Shown here piece after piece: positions 9,508-16,568 of a DNA stretch of 64,000 bases. Source of the stretch: Cohnella silvisoli (lineage in GTDB: Bacteria > Bacillota > Bacilli > Paenibacillales > Paenibacillaceae). Positions within the stretch are counted from its first letter, which is position 1; every line of letters starts with the position of its first letter. The notes under the pieces were generated by a model. That model worked only from the letters and a program-made list of their open reading frames with translations, had not been told where the DNA came from and ran no database searches. Both the position numbers and the translations under genes were made by a program. The stretch covers positions 124,001-188,000 of the forward strand of contig NZ_JAIOAP010000003.1 of the NCBI RefSeq assembly GCF_021190915.1, in the 5' to 3' direction.

Positions 9508-10422
9508 CTACACCTTCTCGAATTGCATTTCCTCCCGGTATTTACCCGGAGAGCATTTCACTTTGCGTATGAATAGCTTCGTAAAGAAGGACGTATCCTC
9601 GTATCCGACCTTGGCGGCGATATCCACGACCTTGTCATTGGTATGCATTAAAAGCTGTTTGGCTCTTTCGATGCGGACGTAATGAAGCATTTCCATGACG
9701 GTTTTGCCGGTATCCTGCTTAAAGAGCCGGTTCAAGTGCCGGGAGCTGACGCCTAACAGGCTTGCCAGTTGATCGATGCAATGCTTTTGCTCCGAATTTT
9801 CCGCTAGAAATTGATGAATTTTGCGAATGGTTACCATCCTGAAGTCGTTAGGCTGCGAGTTCGCCAGTTTTTCTTTTTGGTATACCTCATCCTGAAGCCT
9901 GATCATTAAATGAAATAGCTCGAACAGCTTCAAGCGGATAACCGTCTTGACGAACGCTTTGTTCTGCGCCTGCTCCTCCAGCATTTCTTCGAGCAGTTTC
10001 TCTATTCGTCTCGCATCCGCAAGCTCCATCGATATACGCGGGTGAAATTCATCTTCTCTTTTGATGAAAGGGTGCAGCAGAAAGGCTTCAATATGGTCTT
10101 GAGGGTCGATCGCATTCCTCCATTCGCGTTCTAACAGATCCGGCAAAAACAGGCAGTTGATCAACTCGAAGGAGGTCCCTTCGTCTAGCACGTAGGTGTG
10201 GAATTGCCCAGGTTGGATGAGGATCATGTCCCCTGCGTGGAGGGGATAATACTTATTCTCGAAATAATGAGCGGCATGTCCATGAACGATGTAGACAAGC
10301 TCGTAAAATTCGTGGTCGTGGACAGGGGGGAGGTCAACGTTGCGGTGAACTTTGCGTTCGACGTAGATCGGTAAAGCCTTGGGATCCTTAAGGTACAAAC
10401 TGGATTGAAAAGTACGCATCAT
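9508..10422 (-). CDS. AraC family regulator with N-terminal cupin sensor
   Basis: A 304-residue one-component transcription regulator. The N-terminal half is a sugar-sensing cupin: HDHEFYELVYIVHG, then HAGDMILIQPGQFHTY. The C-terminal 100 residues contain the two helix-turn-helix motifs of AraC/XylS proteins (LASLLGVSSRHLNRLFKQDTG and VDIAAKVGYEDTSFFTKLFIRK, written here only in part) ending with the SPGKYREE signature. It is the first gene of a leftward operon with the two CBM32 proteins (gap 76 nt), so it most likely activates their expression in response to a sugar. A ribosome site (AAGGGATG) precedes the ATG. Confidence 0.9.
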   Translation of the reverse strand: MMRTFQSSLYLKDPKALPIYVERKVHRNVDLPPVHDHEFYELVYIVHGHAAHYFENKYYPLHAGDMILIQPGQFHTYVLDEGTSFELINCLFLPDLLEREWRNAIDPQDHIEAFLLHPFIKREDEFHPRISMELADARRIEKLLEEMLEEQAQNKAFVKTVIRLKLFELFHLMIRLQDEVYQKEKLANSQPNDFRMVTIRKIHQFLAENSEQKHCIDQLASLLGVSSRHLNRLFKQDTGKTVMEMLHYVRIERAKQLLMHTNDKVVDIAAKVGYEDTSFFTKLFIRKVKCSPGKYREEMQFEKV

Positions 10423-10821
10423 ATGCTTTCATCCCTTCATAGGACGCCATTTTCATTCCTTATTATACAATGTAAGCGTATACTAAACCACGTCGATAAG
10501 GACAGGTTTTACGTTGGATTCTATTTTCGCGACGATCTGATTCGGGACAAGGAGGTTCATTCATCTTCTTCCAAATAAGTGATTCAAACGGCACGCCCTT
10601 TCGTACAAGTTTCCTTGAAAATTGCTTATCAAGACAAGGTATATGGCTTATATGGACGCAAATGTCAATAGAAGTCAACTAAAGTTAAAACTGTGCAAGC
10701 TGAAAGGTCCTTAGAACTACCTGAAATTATTTGATTCGATCTTCTAATTGGAAAGGTAAGGAAGGTTTACCGTCGAATACATATATCGACAGGATACATC
10801 ATTCAAAAGGGAGACTGTTTA
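10423..10821. other. Divergent intergenic region
   Basis: About 400 bases without a gene. It carries the upstream sequences of the leftward AraC operon and of the rightward ankyrin gene. I see a TATAAT for the leftward unit (see promoter entry) and an AAAGGGAG ribosome site 8 nt before the ATG at 10822; no clear operator repeat was found. Confidence 0.4.
10462..10490 (-). promoter_or_regulatory. Candidate promoter of the AraC-glycosidase operon
   Basis: On the minus strand a consensus TATAAT (10467-10462) lies 40 nt upstream of the AraC start. The matching -35 region (TGGTTT, 17-bp spacer) is poor, as expected for an activator-dependent promoter. Confidence 0.4.
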
Positions 10822-12438
10822 ATGAGGAAGTTGCTATGTTTTATTTTATTTTTCCTAGTAGCAGGAAGTACTTTATTACCCGCAAAAACGAATGCGCAAA
10901 GCGGAATTCAAGTAAACTTGAACGGCACAGTGATGGGCTTCGTGAATAAGCCGATTTTAAAGAACAACACGGTAATGGTTCCATTTAGAGAGCTTTTTGA
11001 TTCAATGGGAATTATCGTGAATTACGATGCCAAAACAAAAACCATTCGAGGAAGACAGGATGAAGGTTCAATAACCGAGGTTGCATTGACGATAGGTGAA
11101 ACGATAGCATTCATTAACGAAAATCCCATTGCTCTGCACGCCGGTCCGGAAGTGCTTAACAATGTCACTTACATTCCGTTAAGGTTCGTGGGGGAAGCAA
11201 CAGGGGCCATAGTCACCTGGAGTTCGATAACGCAAACGGTAACGATTAAAGAAAGACCAGATATCCTGCTGGAGAGGTTATGCAAGCAAGGGAATTTAGA
11301 CGGTGTCATGAAGGTTCTGAATGAAAACCGCGGAATGGATTTAAACCATAATTCCGGCACTTATTTATTGCACGCCATTTTATATGGAAAGAAAATCGGG
11401 GTAATGCAAGCTTTAGTAAATGCCGGAGCAGACGTAAACGTACGCACGTATATTGATGCGACACCTTTAATGTTGGCTAGCAACTATACTACCGAGTGGG
11501 TGCAGTGGTTGTTGGATCACGGCGCGGATCCCAGAATGACTGACAAGGATGGAAGGAACGTATTGGAACAAATGGCTATTATCAATGATGAAAGAAAGAA
11601 AATAGCCGAGATTTTAAGCAGAGCGCTGAATGTTGAGTCAATTACCTTAGGATATGGCGTGGTTGAAATGAGGCAGCTCCCTTATGATGTCAATTTACCA
11701 AAACAGAACTTCCTAGTTACGATAGAGAGCTTGAGCGAGAATGAATTGGGATACATCGTTCGCGTGAAAATTATGAATAACTCTCTTGAAAAAAGCTTGA
11801 ATTCAATTAAAGTAGAACTGATATCCAATGAATCTACGTTAAAAAGAGTGAATTACTCCCGGATTTCCGGAAATGAGACGTTCGGTAAAGGCAGCGCGAT
11901 TTATGAATATGTATTTGAGAAAACGATTGAAACTCCCAATAATTTAGTCATAGCCCTTCAAGACGGTTATGGGGGCCATTATGAATTGGTAGGGGTAAAA
12001 TCGAGCAGCCTATCACAAAGCTCCATGTCCTTTCAACAGCTGCAACCCTATTTAATTAAGAAGTACTCCAAAGTCATGACAGACAGCGGAGTCGCCGAGT
12101 TTAAGATTTCCGTATATTCTTGGAATTACAGAGCATACCGGATTGAGGTACAATATGATACTACTTTCTTCTGGCATAAAGATATCATGACGGCTGCTGT
12201 ACAGGAACAATTACGCACGCACATGAGAACCATAGCTGCAGACGTCATTCAAAGGTTCCCCAATATGGAATTTGTAGGCACTTATCATTATAGCTGGTAT
12301 AAGTATCCCAATATTAGAGTAGATCTACAAACGTCGGATCACATGACTTGGGATACGAACGGAGCAGGACAGGAACCCGGAATGCCCGCTAGGTTCCAAT
12401 GGACGCCGTCTAAAGATGATACATTAATCTTATTTTGA
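10822..12438 (+). CDS. Secreted protein with copper amine oxidase N domain and ankyrin repeats
   Basis: A 538-residue exported protein of unknown role. A signal peptide ends near residue 25. Residues about 28-145 are a copper amine oxidase N-terminal-like domain (stalk domain), with the typical pair VPFRELFDSMG and YIPLRFVGEATGA; in Firmicutes this domain is usually a cell-surface module and not an oxidase. Residues about 150-265 hold ankyrin repeats (ALVNAGADVNVRTYIDATPL, LLDHGADPRMTDKDGRNVLE). The remaining 270 residues are a beta-rich region and a C-terminal domain with many aromatic residues that I do not recognise. Its base composition is more AT-rich than the neighbours. It is monocistronic with its own terminator at 12450-12490. 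Confidence 0.75.
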   Translation: MRKLLCFILFFLVAGSTLLPAKTNAQSGIQVNLNGTVMGFVNKPILKNNTVMVPFRELFDSMGIIVNYDAKTKTIRGRQDEGSITEVALTIGETIAFINENPIALHAGPEVLNNVTYIPLRFVGEATGAIVTWSSITQTVTIKERPDILLERLCKQGNLDGVMKVLNENRGMDLNHNSGTYLLHAILYGKKIGVMQALVNAGADVNVRTYIDATPLMLASNYTTEWVQWLLDHGADPRMTDKDGRNVLEQMAIINDERKKIAEILSRALNVESITLGYGVVEMRQLPYDVNLPKQNFLVTIESLSENELGYIVRVKIMNNSLEKSLNSIKVELISNESTLKRVNYSRISGNETFGKGSAIYEYVFEKTIETPNNLVIALQDGYGGHYELVGVKSSSLSQSSMSFQQLQPYLIKKYSKVMTDSGVAEFKISVYSWNYRAYRIEVQYDTTFFWHKDIMTAAVQEQLRTHMRTIAADVIQRFPNMEFVGTYHYSWYKYPNIRVDLQTSDHMTWDTNGAGQEPGMPARFQWTPSKDDTLILF

Positions 12439-12449
12439 GAAACAACGAT

Positions 12450-12490
12450 AAGTCCTGATGTTCCAATGATCTTGGAACGTCGGGACTTTT
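12450..12490 (+). terminator. Intrinsic terminator after the ankyrin gene
   Basis: Stem 12450-12466 with 12472-12488 (two G-U pairs) followed by TTTT; can also end the convergent PLP-enzyme gene. Confidence 0.85.
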
Positions 12491-12550
12491 ATTTATGCGG
12501 GGTTAGGGGAATATGCTGATCCGTAGGATCGTGAAGCAAGACGGTTATCT

Positions 12551-13657
12551 TTATCTCTTAGTTAGAGCTTCAAACTGCGCCAGCACCATTTCAATCTCGT
12601 CTTCCTGCAGATGCAGAGGATTGACGAGCAAGGAAGCGCCGTCTTCGGAGATGCCGACCCATATGGCGGGGTCGGCCGATTTCAGCCAAGCTTGCACATC
12701 TTCTGCCTGTTTGCCGGTTGTGCCCATAGCGACTTTGACTATAGCGTAATCTTGGCCGGTTGGACCCGGATACTCACGCGCCGCAGCGTAGCCTAGTGAA
12801 TTGAGTCGCTGACATATCGTTGCCACCGCCATCTCGTTACGTTCCTTCTCCGCTTCGTGATCCAGTCCCGCATACCGCTCCACAGCTGCAAGAAGCCCAA
12901 CCATTTCTTCTTTGCCTACTTTCATCGGCCGCCCAATGCTGACGTGGGGACTACCGTTCATTCGGCAAGCGGCAATCCAAGCTTTCTGGCCGACGATAAA
13001 CCCGCTGCTTTGCGGTCCCCGAAGGGTTTTCCCGCCGGAGAATATAACCATGGCTGCACCCGCCTGGGTATAGGCCCACAAATTATCGATCGGCGGAAGC
13101 TGCGCTGCCGCATCCACTATAACAGGTACGCGATGCTTATCCGCTATGGCGATAACGCGATCCAACGGCACCGCTCCCTTCTCGTAGCGGATGCCCGCAA
13201 AATAAACAATCGCCGCGGTACGCTCGCTTATGGCATTTTCCAGATCGGCCTCGCTTGTCCCATTCGCTTGTCCGATCTCAATCAACTCTGCTCCCGCCTG
13301 AACAATGGCGTTCTCGAAGCCGTTGCGCTGAGATTTATGAATGATAATCTCCCTGCGCTTATGACCGACTATCGGCAAGCTCTGCGCTTGTTCCGCGTTT
13401 ATTCCTGCCAGACATGCAGCCGCCGTGATCGCAAGGCCGGCGGCCGCGCCGTTCGTCACCATCGCCGCTTCATTGCGGGTCAGCAAGGCGATTCGTTCCC
13501 CCACCCGGTCGTGCAGTTCTTCGATGCCCACAAAAAACTTCCCCGCCTCTGACATAGCTGCCATGACTTCCGCGGGCATTCGCGAACCTCCGATTATCGT
13601 ATAAGAATCGGCTGCGTTTATTAGGGTTTTAACATTGAGTTGGTCATAGATCGACAT
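12551..13657 (-). CDS. SelA/DgaE-like PLP-dependent lyase (aminotransferase class V fold)
   Basis: A 368-residue cytoplasmic fold-type I PLP enzyme of the group that includes selenocysteine synthase SelA and D-glucosaminate-6-phosphate ammonia-lyase DgaE. The PLP lysine is Lys210 in FSGGKTLRGPQ, and Asp182 in VIVDAAAQLPP holds the cofactor ring nitrogen. The N terminus VKTLINAADSYTIIGGSRMP is typical. I chose the ATG at 13657, because GGAGG lies 8 nt before it; the longer frame has no ribosome site. It is divergent from the GntR/FCD regulator, and near an SDR and an enolase-superfamily enzyme, so it may act on an amino-sugar acid or another sugar-acid derivative. Exact substrate unknown. Confidence 0.78.
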   Translation of the reverse strand: MSIYDQLNVKTLINAADSYTIIGGSRMPAEVMAAMSEAGKFFVGIEELHDRVGERIALLTRNEAAMVTNGAAAGLAITAAACLAGINAEQAQSLPIVGHKRREIIIHKSQRNGFENAIVQAGAELIEIGQANGTSEADLENAISERTAAIVYFAGIRYEKGAVPLDRVIAIADKHRVPVIVDAAAQLPPIDNLWAYTQAGAAMVIFSGGKTLRGPQSSGFIVGQKAWIAACRMNGSPHVSIGRPMKVGKEEMVGLLAAVERYAGLDHEAEKERNEMAVATICQRLNSLGYAAAREYPGPTGQDYAIVKVAMGTTGKQAEDVQAWLKSADPAIWVGISEDGASLLVNPLHLQEDEIEMVLAQFEALTKR

Positions 13658-13744
13658 AGGGTCAGCCTCCAGTTGAAACATCTTCTTGAAGATTAGTTTG
13701 CTAGGCATGTCTCGGTCTGTCAAGGAGCTGGTTTGCGCTATTTT

Positions 13745-13762
13745 TCATGTTTCATACATGAT
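13745..13762. promoter_or_regulatory. Candidate GntR-family operator in the divergent promoter
   Basis: TCATGT-ttcat-ACATGA is an inverted repeat. Its segment TCATACATGAT (13752-13762) matches TCATACACGAT at 14504-14514 except for one base. It lies just before the GntR gene and in the leader of the divergent PLP-enzyme gene. Confidence 0.5.
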
Positions 13763-13799
13763 AAGATAGTTACCAAATAACAAGAGCAGGGTGAGCCCG

Positions 13800-14453
13800 T
13801 TGACCGACAAACAATTAAGCCGTTATGTACTAACGGATCAGCTATATCTACTAATCAAAAACCAAATTCTATCGCACGCCATGTCCGCGGGTGACAAGAT
13901 CAATATCGACAAATTAGCGAGAGATCTCGGAGTCAGCAACATTCCGATCCGGGAATCCCTTTCCCGTCTTGCATCGGAAGGCTTAGTTACCATCGTTCCG
14001 TTTAAGGGAATGTTCGTCGCCGAGATGAGCTTGAAGGATATCGACGAAATTTTCGAAATTCGCCAGTCTCTGGAGGAGCTTTCCATTCGCAAAGCGGCAA
14101 AGCGCGTACCGAAGGAACTGCTGCAGCAGCTCCTCCAAGAAATTCATGCGGAAGAAGACGCGGCGGGAGAGCTTGGCAAAGAGGACGCGATCTCAAGGAT
14201 GAACGAGGGGCTGCACGGTACGATCCTTAAATTCGCCAAAAACGAAAATCTCAGACAAACGGTGACGTTCCTCATTGAGCGCATTCACCGCTATTTGAAT
14301 TTGCACCATTACCCCATCATGATTCGCGCCGAGAAACAAGAACACGAGGCGATCATCCGGGCGCTGCTTGAGGAAAATACGGAGAGTGCCGTTCAAGCGA
14401 TGCGGATTCACCTGCAAAATTCGCATCAACGGCTGAGAGAGCATTTCGATTAA
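13800..14453 (+). CDS. GntR family regulator, FadR/FCD subfamily
   Basis: A transcription factor of about 217 residues. The N-terminal winged helix carries the GntR signature (KINIDKLARDLGVSNIPIRE followed by SLSRLASEGLV). The C-terminal FCD domain binds small organic acids and often a metal; His residues suited to this are seen in LHGTILKFAK, the RYLNLHH segment and EKQEHEAIIRAL. FCD regulators usually repress sugar-acid catabolism genes, which fits the SDR and dehydratase just downstream. Start choice: TTG at 13800 is preceded by GGGTGA 6 nt away; GTG at 13791 would overlap its own ribosome site but remains possible. Confidence 0.88.
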   Translation: MTDKQLSRYVLTDQLYLLIKNQILSHAMSAGDKINIDKLARDLGVSNIPIRESLSRLASEGLVTIVPFKGMFVAEMSLKDIDEIFEIRQSLEELSIRKAAKRVPKELLQQLLQEIHAEEDAAGELGKEDAISRMNEGLHGTILKFAKNENLRQTVTFLIERIHRYLNLHHYPIMIRAEKQEHEAIIRALLEENTESAVQAMRIHLQNSHQRLREHFD

Positions 14454-14475
14454 GTTGCAATCTAATTCATTTACA

Positions 14476-14520
14476 CAATAAATCGTGTATGATAATATCA
14501 AAATCATACACGATTTATTG
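14476..14520. promoter_or_regulatory. Perfect 18-bp inverted repeat, candidate GntR operator and/or terminator
   Basis: Arms 14476-14493 and 14503-14520 are exact complements around a 9-nt spacer. Both arms contain TCATACACGAT or its complement, shared with the site before the GntR gene. It lies 23 nt after the GntR stop and just before the SDR gene. The lack of a T-run argues for an operator; a terminator role cannot be excluded. Confidence 0.6.
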
Positions 14521-14556
14521 TTTGGAGGTCGAATATAGAGGGGAGTGAGGGTGCGA

Positions 14557-15324
14557 ATGCTGCTGAAAGGCAAAGTATGCATCGTTACCGGCGGAGGCTC
14601 AGGAATCGGCGAGGTGACGGCCAAACGTTTCGCGGATGAGGGCGCAACCGTCAGCGTCGTCGATATTGACGATCAAGAAGCTAGGCGAGTGGCTAATGAG
14701 ATAACGGAGAAACACGGCTTGGAGTCCGCCCATGCCATGATCGCCGACGTATCGTCCGAACAGCATGTGCGGGAACTGATCGCTGCGCTTACCGATCGCG
14801 TCGGACGTATCGACGTCTTATTCAATAACGCGGCAACGATATTGCCGAAGGCGCTGGAAGAAGTAGAGGAACACGAATGGACGAGGCTGCTGGACGTTAA
14901 CCTGAAGAGTGTCTACCTGATGACGAAGCATACGATTGCCTGGCTGCGCAGAACGCAAGGCAATATCGTCAATATGTCTTCTTTGAACGGACTTGTCGGC
15001 CAGAGGCAGAATGCGGCTTATGCGGCAACCAAAGGAGCGATCATCGCAATGACGAAATCTTTAGCGCTCGATTATGCGGTCGACGGCGTCAGGGTCAACT
15101 GCATCTGTCCGGCAGGCGTGATGACGCCGCTCTTGGAGAAATGGATATTGGAACAGGATAATCCAGAAGCAACGCGTACGATCCTGAACGATATGCATGC
15201 GCTGGGCAGGCCCGCGGAAGCGGGCGAAATAGCAGAAGCGGCGTTATTCCTAGCTTGCGGCAACGCGCGCTTCATGACCGGAGTGGCTCTGCCGGTAGAT
15301 GGCGGAGCTTCTTTAGGCTATTAA
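14557..15324 (+). CDS. SDR family NAD(P)-dependent sugar or sugar-acid dehydrogenase
   Basis: A 255-residue classical short-chain dehydrogenase. The nucleotide-binding motif TGGGSGIG is at 11-18, the acidic residues in VVDID (36-38) favour NAD over NADP, and the NNAA motif follows near 90. The catalytic Ser (141/142), Tyr155 and Lys159 (YAATK) are intact. Its place between an FCD regulator and an enolase-superfamily dehydratase suggests oxidation of a sugar or keto-deoxy sugar acid, for example in a non-phosphorylating fucose-type route, but the sequence alone does not fix the substrate. I prefer the ATG at 14557; in-frame GTG codons at 14545 and 14551 are alternatives. Confidence 0.87.
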   Translation: MLLKGKVCIVTGGGSGIGEVTAKRFADEGATVSVVDIDDQEARRVANEITEKHGLESAHAMIADVSSEQHVRELIAALTDRVGRIDVLFNNAATILPKALEEVEEHEWTRLLDVNLKSVYLMTKHTIAWLRRTQGNIVNMSSLNGLVGQRQNAAYAATKGAIIAMTKSLALDYAVDGVRVNCICPAGVMTPLLEKWILEQDNPEATRTILNDMHALGRPAEAGEIAEAALFLACGNARFMTGVALPVDGGASLGY

Positions 15325-15359
15325 TCATTAACCATACCAATTAATTGGAGGCATAATCC

Positions 15360-16457
15360 ATGAAAATCACGAGCGCCGAAAGTTTTATTCTTCACGTTCC
15401 CATCACCCCGCCGATCACCGACGCCATTAACGTCGCTACTCATTGGGGCGTAACGGGAATTCGCATTCACACGGACGAAGGGATTACGGGATACGGATAT
15501 ACCGGTACTTGCGCGAACGGCGACGAGATGATTGCTCAGACGATCGACCGGTATTATGCGCCTGCGCTGATCGGCAAAGATCCTTTCATGGTCAAGCAGA
15601 TATGGGATGAGCTGCGCTTCGGGCCGATGCATTGGATCGGCAGAGCGGGCATTACGCATATGGCGCTGGCTGCCGTCGATATCGCCCTGTGGGACATCAT
15701 GTCCAAATCTGCGAACAAGCCGCTCTGGCAATATCTCGGAGGACATAAGCCGGATAAAATCAAGGCATACAATACGAACGGCGGTTGGCTGAACTGGAGC
15801 AAGGACAGGTTGATCGCGGATATGAGCGCCATTCTCGAGCAGGGCTTCTCTGCGGTAAAGATGAAAGTGGGCAAGCCTGACCCGCGCGAGGATTTCGATC
15901 GGGTTCAAGCCGTGCGCCGCGCAATCGGCGACGATGTCGGATTAATGATCGACGTTAACCAGCAGTGGAACATTACGACGGCAATGACTTGGGGCAAGAA
16001 GCTGGAGCAATTCGACCTGATCTGGCTTGAGGAGCCGCTTAATCCGGATGATATCGGCAACCACCGCAAGCTGGCCGACGAGTTGAACGTGCCGATCGCG
16101 CTTGGTGAGCACGTCTATAACAAGTATGCCTTCCGGGATTATATCGAAAAAGGCGCCGTCGAATACGTCCAAGTAGATGTGACCCGAGTTGCAGGCGTAA
16201 CCGAATGGCTGCAGGTAGCCGGACTCGCCGCCGCTTACGATTTGCCAATATGTCCGCACGTTGGCGACATGGGGCAAATTCACCAGCATCTCGTCGCCGC
16301 AACTCCGAACGCGATCATGCTGGAATATATTCCATGGATTCGCCATATTTTCGAAGAACCGGCAACGGTAAAGGACGGCTATTATGTACTTCCCCAGCAG
16401 CCTGGGGCTTCAACGACCGTCATCCCGCGTTTTTTTGATGAGTACCGGGTCAAATAA
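15360..16457 (+). CDS. Enolase-superfamily (mandelate racemase type) sugar-acid dehydratase
   Basis: A 365-residue enzyme of the mandelate racemase/muconate lactonising group, which dehydrates aldonic or aldaric acids through an enolate stabilised by Mg2+. The metal ligands are Asp198 (MIDVN), Glu224 (WLEEP) and Glu250 (GEH). The general bases are the KxK pair Lys167/Lys169 (VKMKVG) and His300 in CPHVGD. Length is typical. It starts 35 nt after the SDR with a TTGGAGG site, so the two are one operon. With the lactonase at 35.9 kb and the GH95 enzyme next door, a fuconate-like acid is a reasonable but unproven substrate. Confidence 0.88.
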   Translation: MKITSAESFILHVPITPPITDAINVATHWGVTGIRIHTDEGITGYGYTGTCANGDEMIAQTIDRYYAPALIGKDPFMVKQIWDELRFGPMHWIGRAGITHMALAAVDIALWDIMSKSANKPLWQYLGGHKPDKIKAYNTNGGWLNWSKDRLIADMSAILEQGFSAVKMKVGKPDPREDFDRVQAVRRAIGDDVGLMIDVNQQWNITTAMTWGKKLEQFDLIWLEEPLNPDDIGNHRKLADELNVPIALGEHVYNKYAFRDYIEKGAVEYVQVDVTRVAGVTEWLQVAGLAAAYDLPICPHVGDMGQIHQHLVAATPNAIMLEYIPWIRHIFEEPATVKDGYYVLPQQPGASTTVIPRFFDEYRVK

Positions 16458-16466
16458 AAGGAGAAT

Positions 16467-16541
16467 CGTACGCTTTATACCGTAAATGTACCTTTACGCG
16501 AAAACGGTAAATCCGGTACATTTTATTAGAAAGCGCTAACA
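16467..16541 (+). promoter_or_regulatory. Control region L1: yGTACG/TGTACC repeat plus cre-like site before GH95 gene
   Basis: CGTACG (16467-16472) and TGTACC (16487-16492) lie 20 bp apart, as in L2 and L3. A further inverted copy GGTACATTT is at 16515-16523. AGAAAGCGCTAACA (16528-16541) matches the CcpA cre consensus at 13 of 14 positions. Confidence 0.65.
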
Positions 16542-16568
16542 TGATTTATGACTACGGGATGGTGTATC

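Noticed and set aside
10463-10678. 71-codon minus-strand frame before the AraC gene
   Set aside because: It overlaps the AraC promoter region and has no ribosome site or recognisable motif.
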